The notes: generated by a model not told the origin, from the letters alone. Counted from the first letter of the stretch, positions 1 through 9,051 are shown. The stretch: 14,497 nt of DNA from Cylindrodendrum hubeiense (GCA_014621425.1 JAANBB010000697.1:1-14497); one strand, 5' to 3'. Translations and numbers: made by a program.

Positions 1-1482
1 CCTGCGCGCCGGCGCCGCCGACATCTGCGCCGCCATGGCCAAAGACACGGGCGCATCAGCCGCCGAGGTCGACGCCGAGTTCTACCTCGCCATGGAGGCC
101 GTCCGCCACTTCTACGACGGGCTCGACTTCCAAAATGCCATGGATGACGAGTACGCCGTCGCCCACGGGAAGGACAATGCCGGTCGCCGTGTGGGCTACG
201 GGCTTGTGGTGTTGAGGCCGACGAGCCACACGCGCTTCTTCTCTATTGTCAGTCCGCTGGCGGCGGCGTTGTCGGCGGCGTGCTGCGTTGCTCTCGAGGT
301 TTGTTCCCGGTACAGCATGAATTGTTCAAGTCGGATGTTAACGAAACCCCCAGCTGCAAGAGAGTCTCCTGAACCTCGACGCTACTCTCCGCCAGATCCT
401 CCCCAAGGCGCTGGACCAGAACGTCTTCTGCATCACAGCCACAATCTCCGACCCCACGATCCTCTCCTCGGCCATCCTCGTGGACCAGACGAGCGCCTCG
501 AGCACGTCCAGCCTGACGACGCAGCTGCGGTCGGCGAACCAGCACCGCGCCATCGCCGTCGTCGACCGCACCGCCGACCTCGACGCCGCGGCCAAGGCCA
601 TCACGGCCGCGCGCTTCAGCTTCGGCGGCATGTCGCCGTACGCACCCGACCTGGTGCTGGTCAACGAGTACGTCAAAAAGGACTTCTTCGAGGCGTGTTC
701 GCGGTACGCCACGCTCTCGTTTGCGCGCGAGACGTCGGTCAAGCGGGTTGATGGGAACCGCACCGAGGCGTCGCGGAGGGCGATCCAGGACGCCGAGGAG
801 AAGAGACTGGCGACGAGCTTTGGGTCCAGCGACTTTAAGCTGGTTGATATCAAGGACAGGTAAGGGCAGCCCGGTATCAAACAGTCAAGTATATATCTGC
901 TAACTCATCGCTAGGGACGCCACCATCGCCAATATCAAGGTCAACGGCCGCTTCCTCCCCATCATGACCTGTACCAGCCTCCTTGATGCCGTATACAACC
1001 ACACGCAGGCAGCCGACCAGCCTCTGCTCGCCGGCTACTTCTTCGCGGCCAACGACGCGGCCAAGTATCTCTCGCAGCACACGCCGGCGCACGTCTCGTG
1101 CATCAACCAGATCCCGCGCCATCTGCTCGTCGGTCCCGCGGCGCCCACGTCGCACGAGCCCGACCTGCACCACCGCTACAGCGCCGCCATGTTCTCGGTC
1201 CCGCGACCGCAGTTCGTCGAGCCGCAGCCGGATGCCCTCGCGCACGTCGAGAAGCTGCTCGACGGCGACGTGGCCGGGGTTACCGCGCAGTCGGTGCGCG
1301 CGCTGGCGACGAAGCCACTCACGGCAACGGGCCAGCCGCGGAACGACTACCTGGGCTTCTTCGAGGTGAGCTTCTTTACGGGCTTCGGCATCACGCTCTC
1401 GATGGTGGTGCCGCTGGTGGGCTACGGGACGTATTTCCTGGGGAGACGGGGGCTGGAGTATGCTATGAGAATGCGAGCTTGA
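1..1482 (+). CDS. ALDH-fold pseudoenzyme-like protein, C-terminal part (partial)
   Basis: Open from the left edge, with coding exons 2-298, 354-859 and 915-1482, giving 456 residues and a TGA stop. The introns are 299-353 (phase 0, GTTTGT..CAG) and 860-914 (phase 2, GTAAGG..TAG), each 55 nt. The aldehyde dehydrogenase fold is recognisable: the region ending VLRPTSHTRFF at about nt 212-241 matches the NAD-binding strand before the 'KP' motif. LPKALDQNVF (from about nt 399) and the VVDRTADLDAAA stretch (from about nt 558) also match the family order. The hallmark catalytic motifs are absent: ELGGK reads LRSANQH (525-545), the cysteine motif GQxCT reads GGMSPYAPD (624-650), and EIFGP reads KVNGRF (937-954). 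A hydrophobic segment, FFTGFGITLSMVVPLVGYGT, lies 15-40 residues from the end, followed by basic residues, which suggests a C-terminal membrane anchor as in ALDH3-type fatty aldehyde dehydrogenases. Fold assignment is fairly sure; function is not, and dehydrogenase activity looks unlikely. Confidence 0.82.
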
Positions 1483-1560
1483 AGGGGAGGTTGCGAGCGC
1501 CCGTGTGTATTTAGCGATATCCATCTAGTGTTACCAGAAGCCAAAAGTTGCCGTATAGTT

Positions 1561-1728
1561 GCTCGTGTGGTATTGCTCGTGTGGTATTGCTCGTATAGTA
1601 TTCCTCACATAATGTTCCTCACATAATGTTCCTCACATAGCATTCCTCACATAGCATTCCTCACATAGCATTCCTCACATAGTATTCCTCGTATTGTATT
1701 CCTCGCATTGTATTCCTCGCATTGTATT
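1561..1728. repeat. 14-bp minisatellite, 12 units
   Basis: Twelve consecutive units, every one exactly 14 bp. In order: GCTCGTGTGGTATT twice, GCTCGTATAGTATT once, CCTCACATAATGTT twice, CCTCACATAGCATT three times, CCTCACATAGTATT once, CCTCGTATTGTATT once and CCTCGCATTGTATT twice. A decayed partial unit may precede it at 1549-1560. Variants sit in blocks of identical neighbours, which is the pattern expected of local expansion by slippage or unequal exchange. The array starts 79 bp after the ALDH-like stop codon, so it may be transcribed in that 3' UTR. Confidence 0.95.
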
Positions 1729-2062
1729 GCCTACACAGTCAGTATACCATGAAATCTCGTCCCCCTTTCGTCTCTTGAACCCCACCCATCCACCCACCTC
1801 CCCCGTCGCGAGCGTATGCCCTCCTGTGCAGATGCATCCATCCCCCTCTCCGACATCCCCAAAACATGCCAAACCTGTTCAACCTGCCCTGTCTCCAAAT
1901 CCGCCCAACAGGCCATAATCTCCAAATCCCAGCTCCCGAAGCCAACCCAGCTCGAATGCCGACGCCCGGCCACCCACTCACAGCGAAGCAAACGCCCGTG
2001 CCGCCCAGCGTCGGCGCGCACTAATGCAGCCGCTCAGCAGTGGCGCGCCCGGCTTCAGATTT

Positions 2063-2253
2063 GCGGGGGCCGGAAAGTGGAGGGGCCGGGATGCGTGCCG
2101 AGCCGGCCCCGCCCACGCCAGAGCTTCCCCGGATTATGGGCTGGCAATCCCGGCAGCACCCAAAGCGGAGGCATTTCCCCCACATGCGGCATCTGAGGGG
2201 CGGAATGTGAACAAGGGCGAGGCCGTCGTTCCATAATTATACCTGTGCTGGGG
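2063..2253. promoter_or_regulatory. Possible CreA/STRE-type promoter elements
   Basis: Several matches to the fungal carbon-repressor consensus SYGGRG lie 300-500 bp upstream of the dioxygenase start: GCGGGG at 2063-2068, GTGGAG at 2077-2082, CTGGGG at 2248-2253, and a reverse-strand GCGGGG in the CCCCGCC near 2105. Stress-element cores AGGGG occur at 2081-2085 and 2196-2200. These motifs are short and the block is GC-rich, so chance matches are likely. Their use is inference only. Confidence 0.25.
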
Positions 2254-2514
2254 ATTATTGAAGACGACGCCCGCGGCGACTCGCAATTTGGCAAACCACG
2301 TCTCCGCTGTGACTTACTAGTAAAGGACGAGGCCGTCGCCGTCGCCGTCATCGCCATAGTCGTCGCTCTCCTCTTTTTGAAACTCGAGCGAGGTAGAGAG
2401 CCAGTCTGATACCCTGCCATACCCATTCATATTCTGCCATATTCTGCCTTGTCCTTCTTCTATTGTTGATTCCCCCAAGCCCCAACCTTTGATACCCCAG
2501 ATCACCCCAACCCA

Positions 2515-2517
<3 letters not shown>

Positions 2518-2547
<30 letters not shown>
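2518..2547. repeat. (CAT)10 microsatellite in DODA leader
   Basis: Ten perfect CAT repeats end 11 nt before the ATG at 2559, followed by CCTCCTCCACA. It lies in the 5' leader or core promoter of the dioxygenase gene. The strand read as mRNA contains no ATG within the repeat. Confidence 0.95.
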
Positions 2548-2550
<3 letters not shown>

Positions 2551-2558
2551 CCTCCACA

Positions 2559-3594
2559 ATGGCAGTCGGCACCAAACAAGAGCCCATGAACCCCGTCCAC
2601 CTGTATGCACATGGCAGCACCATGATGCTGGGCGAGGAGCATTACTCGGGCACCTACTGGAAGAAGTGCGGCGACGAGGCCCTTGCAAATGGCGTAGAGC
2701 ACGTTATCGTCATGGTAGGTTCTTCTTCTCCCTTCTCCTTCTTTCGCGATAGCCTCACTCTTCCTCCATCGCCCCCAACTAACCAATCCTCTTCAACAGG
2801 GCGCCCACTGGGCAACCTCCACCCCCAACACCATCCTCATCTCCGCCAATCCTAACCCCGGCAAATCGCCCGTCGCCTACGTCCACCCGTCCAAGTACGT
2901 CGACTACAAGCTCAACCCCGACGTCGACTACGTCCCGACCATCCAGGCGCACTTCGCCGCCGCGGGGATCGACTCCCAGCCCGCGCCCACCTTCGACTGG
3001 ATCCACGACACGTACCTCATCCTCATCCGCATGTTCCCCGACGGCTGCCCGCCCACGACGCTGCTCAGCATGAACCACACGTACGACCCTCACTTCCACG
3101 TCGCCGTCGGCGCCGCGCTCCGGCCGCTCCGGGCCCGGTCCCGCCGCACCCTCTTCATCGGCTCTGGTGGCTCCGTCCACAACCTCTACCGCAACGTCTG
3201 GGGCCCCATGATCCGCTACCGCGACAGCCTCGCCCAGCCCACGCCGCCCGAGGCCTGGGCCCTCGACTTCCGCCAGGAGGTCATCGACCTGCTGTGCTGC
3301 GCCTACGAGGACGACGTGCCCGCCGACCGCGCCGACTACGGCAAGGCCATCCGCGGCAAGAAGCCCTGCGGCGGTCCGCTGTTGCGCCGCAAGGCCACGA
3401 GTCTGATGAAGCACCCGCGCTATCGCGATGCCCACGCCACCGACGACCACTTCATGGCCACCATGTTTATTGCTGGTCTGTGTGGCGGCCGTGGCGACGA
3501 GGGCATGAAGGGCGAGATGGGCGCCGAGGACTGGGAGCTCACCAACATGTGCAATTCACAGTTCACCATCGGCAACTGGGTCGAGGTCAAGTAG
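2559..3594 (+). CDS. LigB/DODA-type extradiol ring-cleavage dioxygenase
   Basis: Two exons, 2559-2714 and 2800-3594, make 316 residues. The 85-nt intron (GTAGGT..CAACAG, with a CTAAC branch point about 20 nt upstream of the acceptor) is phase 0. The start ATG has a good context (CACAATGG). The protein matches the class III extradiol dioxygenase family that includes bacterial YgiD and plant DODA, which open catechol rings such as that of DOPA using a bound divalent metal. Family landmarks are in order: YAHGS with H18, GAHW with H55, DWIHDTY with H121, FIGSGGSVHNL with H179, and TDDHFMATMFIAG with H269. H18, H55 and H269 fit the metal ligands and H179 the acid-base histidine. The splice joins the first ligand half to H55, which supports the intron. 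No signal peptide is visible, so it is probably cytosolic. The real substrate cannot be told from sequence, and no pathway partners are adjacent. Confidence 0.92.
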
Positions 3595-3933
3595 ACGAGG
3601 AAGCTGTTCAGGTCAGCGCAAGAGAGAACAACGAATGAATCCAAATGAATTCGCAAACACCAATCGGAATGTGAAACGAGGTGGGAGGAAGGGTAGATTG
3701 AATATTGTCCATGGTCGTCCTACAGGACCTTCATCTTCATCTCTGCTGGTGCTCCATCATGTACAAAGCCAATGCCTCGTGCTGCTTTCTCGTTGAATAA
3801 TCCCATCAAGTAATCCAAATAAAACAAAGTCGCCGTCTTTTCTGTTCCATCCCACACACACCATGCGCCATGAATAATAATGACTTCCCTCACCGCCAAA
3901 GACTCCGAGCCCAAATGTCTACAAGAACCCGTC
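3595..3933. other. Convergent 3' junction, DODA/Med5
   Basis: Only 339 bp separate two tail-to-tail genes, so this interval should hold both 3' UTRs and both polyadenylation sites. A plus-strand AATAAA is present at 3818-3823, 224 nt past the dioxygenase stop, and could serve that gene. Small open frames here on both strands show no coding character. Confidence 0.55.
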
Positions 3934-6900
3934 CTAGGTCAGGTCCATGCCATCCCACTCAAAGTCAACCATGTCCGCTGTATCAAGGCCACCAAACAAG
4001 TCTGCGTCGCCCGACGTATCGAGACCGCCTCCACTGACAACGGAGCCACCGAGACCCAGATCTGATGCCACTCCCGCCATGCTCATGTCCAAACCCATGG
4101 GGTCCGTCGACATGCCGTCGCCCTGAACACCGGCCGCAGCAGCCATCGCCTCCCCGAGGGATGTTGCCTCGCCGTTTAGGTTGAGAGACATGTCTGCCGC
4201 CTGCAGCATTGCCTGTGCCTGCGGCATCACCATCTGCGCCTCGACTCGTCGGTGGAGGCGTACAATGATCTCAGCCAACACTGGGTCCCTCTTCTGGATC
4301 TTCTTACAGTCTTCGGCCATCGCCTTGAGAAGCTCTCGAAGAGTTCGTACACGCTGCATCGGCGGAGGCATGTTGCCATTCGCATCAAGCATGCCGATGT
4401 TGCCATGGCTATCCTTGACCGCATCCGGTGCGCAAATGATCGCTGTAACCACGTCGTATGCAAAACTAGCACTGCCGGCCTCAGACTGCTGCCTCACTTC
4501 CTCTAATATCACACGGAGGAGCCTCTTGGGACCCAGGAACTGGAGTCCAACCAGCACCTGCCTATGAGTGTAGGAAGTTGGCATGTTCATCTCTGGGTGC
4601 ATACTCCACTGTGTAAGCCCTTGAACCGTGTGCTTGATCGCACTAGACAGTCCACTACTAGGCGTGGTAGTCCAAGACTCCAGTTCGTTATGATCTGCGC
4701 CTCCCGTACGCCGCGATAGCGGAATGCTGTCTTTCAGCACTCTCAGGAGGGGCTCGATGTCCTCGTTCCTGGGATCCCGGCGCTGATACATGCGGAGAGC
4801 ATGCTCCAGAGGCTTGGCGATGAGGTTCTTGACTGACGAGAGCATTGTGCTTGCTTCACCAGAGATGGAGCTGGGCAGAAGAATCAGTTGCAAGATCTTG
4901 ATGATCGACTTTTGCTCCTTCTGGTCAACCCAGAGGTAGTCTCCCAAGAACCGAATGGCTGGCACCAATGACGGTAACAAGAACGTATCGACCAAGTCTA
5001 CTACCGCATTAGTATGGTGCATGCACTAGAAACCGATGAAAGACTCACACTCGATACCTCCCTTAAGGCCTTCGTCGTTGAGATAGCCGTGCGTGTAGGC
5101 CACCACCATGTTTTGGAACAAAGGCGCCACGAGGAGGTAAAAGTCCTGTGGGGGGCAAGACGACATCAATTCGTCGCTGAGGCCACTTCCTTCTGTATCA
5201 AAGAGACCGTGGATCCATCCATTCATGTGCCCATTCTCCTGCTCCGTCAGCTCATCGTTTTGCCGGCTGATGTGTCCTCGGGCCAGAATTTTGGCCACGC
5301 ACGAATCATGAGACTGGATTCCCATATCTGCTGCGGTCAAACCGTAACGATATGCGAAAGCCAGCACCAGGAGGAGAATGGACCCGAACTCTTCGTACAC
5401 CGGCTGATACTCGCCTTGATCCTCCTCGTCCGACCAGTTGTCCAAGAGCGTACACAGTGGTTCCAAGATGGTTGGCAGCTTCTCAAACAACAAGATTACA
5501 TCCAGAGACAGGGGCTTCTGGGCCAATTGGCCGCAAAGAATCTTGACAGACATCGTTTCCTTGCTGTTACACAATTGGCGCAAAACCTATGGGTTTTAGC
5601 ATGTTATCCGAAACACGCACGAACACGACATACCTCAACAAGAGCTTGGCAAACTGCACCGACATTGCCGTCCATTTTGTCAAGCTCACGAACCAATCCT
5701 TGGATCTTCTCAGTGTCGGAAAGGCAGTCTTGTACCAGCTTCTCCTTCGAATGCTTTTCCAGGGACGGTTCGTAAGACATGGACATCTCCCCAAGGATCC
5801 TCTCCACATGCTCTCGCTGCACCAGCCCGTGGAGAACGCATGCAGCGCAGAATTCCTCTCTGACGCTCTCGGTATAGGGGTTGTTATTTCGCGACTCGTC
5901 AAACATCAGCGAGGCTGTGGGGAAAATGCTTGTGTCCACGTGGCTAAGTGCTTGTGTGATGCAGAACTCAGCCGATGTGCCGGAGAATTCAGGAGGGCAA
6001 AGCTGATACAGGAGCAGGGGAACTTTGTTGATCAGGTATGATCGAAGGAGATGAGCATCCTTTTGTCCCTCGTTGCGGAATACGGCGTTGGCCAAGATGT
6101 CAAAAGAAGCCAGGATTAGGTCAATTGCGCTAGATTGTACGTCTCCCTACATGTACGGTTAGAGCGACCCTGGGTGGACCTGGAACATACATACCTGGTA
6201 TCTGTTGTTCATGTATGAGAAGAGGGCATTGTCATCTATCAAAGGCCGTGCCGAGAGCTACAGTGGGTCAGTGGGTTCGAGAGGTGACGACTTTCGTTAC
6301 TACTCACGGATGCATTCAGGTAAATGTAAAGACCTGCTCGAGTGTTGGTGATGGGGATCTCAGCCACGGCGAAGTTGTTAAGGTCTACTGTAGACTCAAG
6401 GAGGTCATCCATAGCGCTGTTGGCGACCGGCTTCTTCTTGTCCTCGGGGTCGAGGTTAGCGAGGGTCTCGGTTCGGAAGAGCTCCAGCTTCTCGATAAGT
6501 TCTGGAACAAGCTGCAGGGTTGGCACGAAGCTGGCCAGGCTGGTCGAGAGCTCTTTTCGGATATCTAGCCATGAGGCGCAATCAGCATTTGTCATTGGAC
6601 GTGAAAGGAACAGATTTAGTAGTACCTTTGGCGAATGGCTTGCTCACAGCCTTCACGAGCATCTCATTTTCGCAGAGACGCAGGAGCAGAGCAACCAAGG
6701 CAGCACGCGCAGACTCCATGTCCTCTCGGGCCTTGGAGGTCTGCAGGTGCTCCATAACATCGGCCGCAAAGGCGGTCGACGCAGATGTAAACAAGGTCAT
6801 CCACTTGGATATGACCTTGACTACATCCAGGGCTGTTCGTGAGTCCGGTATGGCCTTGCCCTGGACCACGGACTTGGTGAGGCTGTAGAAGATGACCTCT

Positions 6901-7322
6901 TCGGCCCAGTAGGAGCTCTCCCATCGAGTAATCGACGTCTTTGCGGCCTTGTCTTTGTCGTTCTGCTCCTCGGAGCCGTCCGGTTGCGGTTGGCCCTGTG
7001 GCTGTGATTTTGCCTGCGCGTGAGAGGACGAATACTTGAAGAGAGCCTTGAGGATGGAGGGCGTGTCGACGTAGCCCAGTTGGGTAAGAACCTGGAGGTA
7101 GGGGGGAATGCGCGGGTCGAGGCTGTCGTGGTTGGAGGGCTGCGGTCGGAGGAAGAATTCGGCGACGGCGGAGGGCGGCAGCGGATGCTTGGGGTGAACG
7201 AGTTTGACATAGGCCTCGAAGCGGTCCGTCTCGAGGCGCTGGGCGATGCAGCGGGCAACAAACTCGGCCCAGTAGCTGAGGGCCGCCCGCAATGCGCCGC
7301 CGGCCACGGCTTGTCCGTCCAT
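3934..7322 (-). CDS. nut1: Mediator complex subunit 5 (Nut1/Med5)
   Basis: Six exons on the minus strand: 7322-6626, 6564-6308, 6257-6195, 6146-5634, 5586-5049 and 5000-3934, totalling 3135 nt or 1044 residues. Introns are 61, 50, 48, 47 and 48 nt. All have GT..AG ends and the frame is kept throughout. The last intron has a perfect TACTAAT branch point. The order of helical blocks is that of fungal Med5: an N-terminal QRLETDRFEAYV and LPPSAVAEFFLRPQP stretch, the central KEKLVQDCLSDTEKIQGLV region, then FLGPKRLLRVILEEV and a low-complexity Gly/Met/Asp tail. Med5 belongs to the Mediator tail, which links activators to RNA polymerase II in the nucleus. The length fits the family (about 1000-1100). 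The ATG at 7322 is the only in-frame ATG before the frame opens upstream into Ser/Thr/Arg low complexity. The tail ends in acidic and aromatic residues (about 1032-1044). No catalytic motif is visible. Confidence 0.9.
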
Positions 7323-7391
7323 GGCGCACGGGGGTATTCTTCGATATGCGGTGGCGGTTGAAGATGCTGGAAATCTAGACTCGTAAGAGGC

Positions 7392-7455
7392 GGTGGTGGT
7401 GGTGGTGGTGGAGGAGGAGGAAGACGGTTCGGTCGCGTATCGTCGTCGTCGTCGT
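7392..7455. repeat. GGT/GGA and CGT trinucleotide runs
   Basis: About six and a half GGT units from 7392 run into three GGA units ending near 7420. Five CGT units follow at 7441-7455. They lie 70-135 bp upstream of the Med5 ATG, probably in its 5' leader. Read in the Med5 frame they would give Thr, Ser and Arg runs, but no ATG precedes them in that frame. Confidence 0.85.
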
Positions 7456-8156
7456 TCGTGGCGGTCGTTTCGCAGGAGCACGGGCAGGAGAAACCGAGCT
7501 CAGGCCACGCAGCTGGCTGCGACCAAATGATTTGCCGACGTCAATGAGGGAATCAGAAAATCCAAAACTCTGATCGCGGTGAATCACGGCTCCCGATCGC
7601 GAGAGTGCGCGCTGTAGAAGCTTGGTTCGGCCGGGTCGCTCAAGCTTGGTCCCAGCCTTTCAGATGGAGAGATGCATCTTGCACCTTGCAGGCGGCGGAC
7701 GGTGGTGGGCCGCCTGGAAAGTGGAGCGGCTGAATTCCGCACAGCGGGGATAGTGGGGATTGGGGGACGCAGGACAGGGACATACTATGTAAATTCGATA
7801 CCTTAGGTACGTTGTCATCAAAGATGTATTGGGTTCTTCGAATGGTATGGAAAATATAGGAAACTCATGTTGTCTTACTAACCTAGGATCTCATATGATA
7901 CAAATTTAATGTAATTGCTCTCCCTGATGTTACTTCTCTGAGTTTACTTCAAGATCCGACCATGAACCACACCTAGTACTCACGACCTCGACTATTTCGA
8001 GCGCACCGATTCTGGCTGTTGCCTTCTGCTCAAGTGCGCCATAGTCTCTCGGTCGCCTCATGACTCTCCAAAACATGTCAGCTATACATGGCCTATGAAA
8101 TTTTGGCAATGTCAAATTATCAACTGCGACAGTCGAGAACCTTTGACGCTAGGTGC

Positions 8157-8201
8157 CGATTCTTCCATGGCAGCCAGGCAACGTATGAGACTACGAGCTA
8201 G
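8157..8201 (+). repeat. Diverged duplicate block, copy A
   Basis: The 11-mer CGATTCTTCCA (8157-8167) and the 17-mer ATGAGACTACGAGCTAG (8185-8201) recur in the same order at 8740-8750 and 8759-8775. The second block is 15/17 identical and the spacing differs by about 9 nt. The two copies bracket the small secreted-protein gene. Confidence 0.6.
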
Positions 8202-8345
8202 TATCCCCTGCTAGTTATAAATATTGTTACAATAGGTATGACTTAGCGGAAATAAATCATTTTCTTCGAGTTTAGACTTCGATAGTGCTATAATCCCCTA
8301 GAGCTAAGTGGGTCTGGCATCTCTCTCTCTCTGCATCTCTGGAGG

Positions 8346-8356
8346 TTTATAATAAA
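8346..8356 (+). promoter_or_regulatory. TATA-like element of the secreted-peptide gene
   Basis: TTTATAATAAA lies about 100 bp upstream of the ATG at 8455, directly after a CT run at 8321-8332. The intervening sequence is pyrimidine-rich and contains no ATG, as expected of a fungal core promoter and leader. Position and composition only; no experiment is implied. Confidence 0.45.
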
Positions 8357-8454
8357 GGTCGGGCAATCAGCGGGTTTCGTCGTTTGTTTCCCTTGCCTTT
8401 TTAGCAACTTTACTGAATTACTACAACCAGCCCGACGCGCGTTATTGAAACACC

Positions 8455-8634
8455 ATGACCTCGGCCAAGATGATTGTCACTGCCCTCGTGGCCCTCGCCT
8501 TAACTGGAGTCAACGCTGGACCATGCAAAGCCACCACCACCACCACCTCGGCCGATAACGGGTGTACTCCGCTGGGCGACGCGAATGCCCCTCCGTGCGT
8601 CGTCAACCCCGGGCCAGACTCCCAAAGGGATTAG
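8455..8634 (+). CDS. Small secreted protein, 59 residues, unknown family
   Basis: A single-exon frame from ATG (context CACCATGA) to TAG. Residues 1-21 form a classical signal peptide: Lys at position 5, a hydrophobic core MIVTALVALALTGV, and a VNA cleavage site, giving a mature peptide that starts GPCK. The mature 38 residues contain three cysteines (C24, C37, C48), a run of five threonines (27-31), and a Pro/Gly-rich end. The odd cysteine count would leave one thiol free unless it dimerises or the model is incomplete; a 3' intron extending the frame cannot be excluded, but I found no convincing donor and branch point pair. A TATA-like element and a clean leader precede it. No family is recognised. 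It could be an effector-like or antimicrobial peptide, or a truncated remnant of a larger secreted protein. Confidence 0.55.
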   Translation: MTSAKMIVTALVALALTGVNAGPCKATTTTTSADNGCTPLGDANAPPCVVNPGPDSQRD

Positions 8635-8695
8635 AGTCTCAGTCTCTCCGAACCGCCTCCCCTATCCCTGGCCTGTGGACTAGTAGCCATCTCAA

Positions 8696-8737
8696 CTGTC
8701 AATTTCACAAATTGACAGCCTTCGATGCTGCGCATCG
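8696..8737 (+). other. Two adjacent perfect inverted repeats
   Basis: CTGTCAATTT (8696-8705), a 3-nt loop CAC, then AAATTGACAG (8709-8718): a perfect 10-bp stem. Four bases later CGATGC (8723-8728), loop TGC, GCATCG (8732-8737): a perfect 6-bp stem. They begin 62 nt after the secreted-peptide stop and would form two RNA hairpins in its 3' UTR, or cruciforms in DNA. A role in 3'-end formation is only a guess. Confidence 0.7.
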
Positions 8738-8739
8738 GT

Positions 8740-8775
8740 CGATTCTTCCAAGTCATACATGGGACTAAGAGCTAG
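8740..8775 (+). repeat. Diverged duplicate block, copy B
   Basis: CGATTCTTCCA (8740-8750) followed by ATGGGACTAAGAGCTAG (8759-8775), co-linear with copy A at 8157-8201. The 11-mer is identical and the 17-mer matches at 15 positions. Looser similarity may extend some 45 bp upstream of each copy. Confidence 0.6.
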
Positions 8776-9051
8776 GAGCACTCGCACCACGAACCACCTG
8801 ACACACATTTCAATCGGCATTATTTCACATTCGACTCTTCTTATTTGAAGTGGAGTATTGCCTACGCCTCCCCGGGAATCGGTGGGATGTCACGCCTGGC
8901 CCATATCTAGAGAAAGGAATACATTTTGACCTGGATCGAGGTCCTTGTCTAGGTGCACTAGTTCATAGGAAGATAATAGTCAAGTTCTGTTAGACCTCCG
9001 AATATACAATACAGAACGAACCTGATAGGGTCCCCTAAGCCGCCCAACTGC

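Larger units (their letters stand above)
1483..2558. other. Spacer between the ALDH-like and DODA genes
   Basis: This 1.08 kb stretch holds the presumed 3' UTR of the ALDH-like gene, a 14-bp minisatellite, a GC-rich block (about 1970-2220) and the pyrimidine-rich leader of the dioxygenase gene. Several overlapping open frames exist at 1694-2236, but they are Pro/Ser/Arg-rich, have no family resemblance and overlap one another on both strands, so they are not called as genes. No RNA gene was seen. Confidence 0.6.
7323..8454. other. Divergent intergenic region, Med5/secreted peptide
   Basis: About 1.13 kb between two head-to-head starts. The first 450 bp next to Med5 are GC-rich with trinucleotide repeats; from about 7790 the sequence becomes AT-rich. 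An open minus frame at 8115-7930 (continuing to a stop near 7930) has a somewhat protein-like composition, but it starts at TTG, matches no family I know and has no supported partner exon. One copy of a diverged duplicate block lies at 8157-8201, and a CT run at 8321-8332. Confidence 0.5.
8635..9051. other. Convergent 3' junction, secreted peptide/SDR
   Basis: 417 bp between two tail-to-tail genes. It carries two neighbouring inverted repeats (8696-8718 and 8723-8737) and copy B of the diverged duplicate (8740-8775). A plus-strand open frame crossing 8562-8768 overlaps the secreted-peptide gene in another frame and is not believed. Nothing else was recognised. Confidence 0.5.

Noticed and set aside
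1694..2236. Several overlapping open frames on both strands, including a 126-residue Cys/Pro/Ser-rich plus frame from the ATG at 1816.
   Set aside because: They overlap each other, one runs into the minisatellite, composition is low-complexity, and there is no domain, leader or splice support. GC-rich sequence yields long chance frames.
7323..7481. N-terminal extension of Med5 into a Ser/Thr/Arg-rich stretch.
   Set aside because: The open frame has no ATG upstream of 7322 (its far end is a GTG), and the stretch is encoded by trinucleotide repeats. The ATG at 7322 gives a family-like N-terminus.
7930..8115. 61-residue minus frame in the AT-rich spacer with some protein-like character.
   Set aside because: It has a TTG start, no recognised family and no supported neighbouring exon. 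At best it is a decayed remnant.
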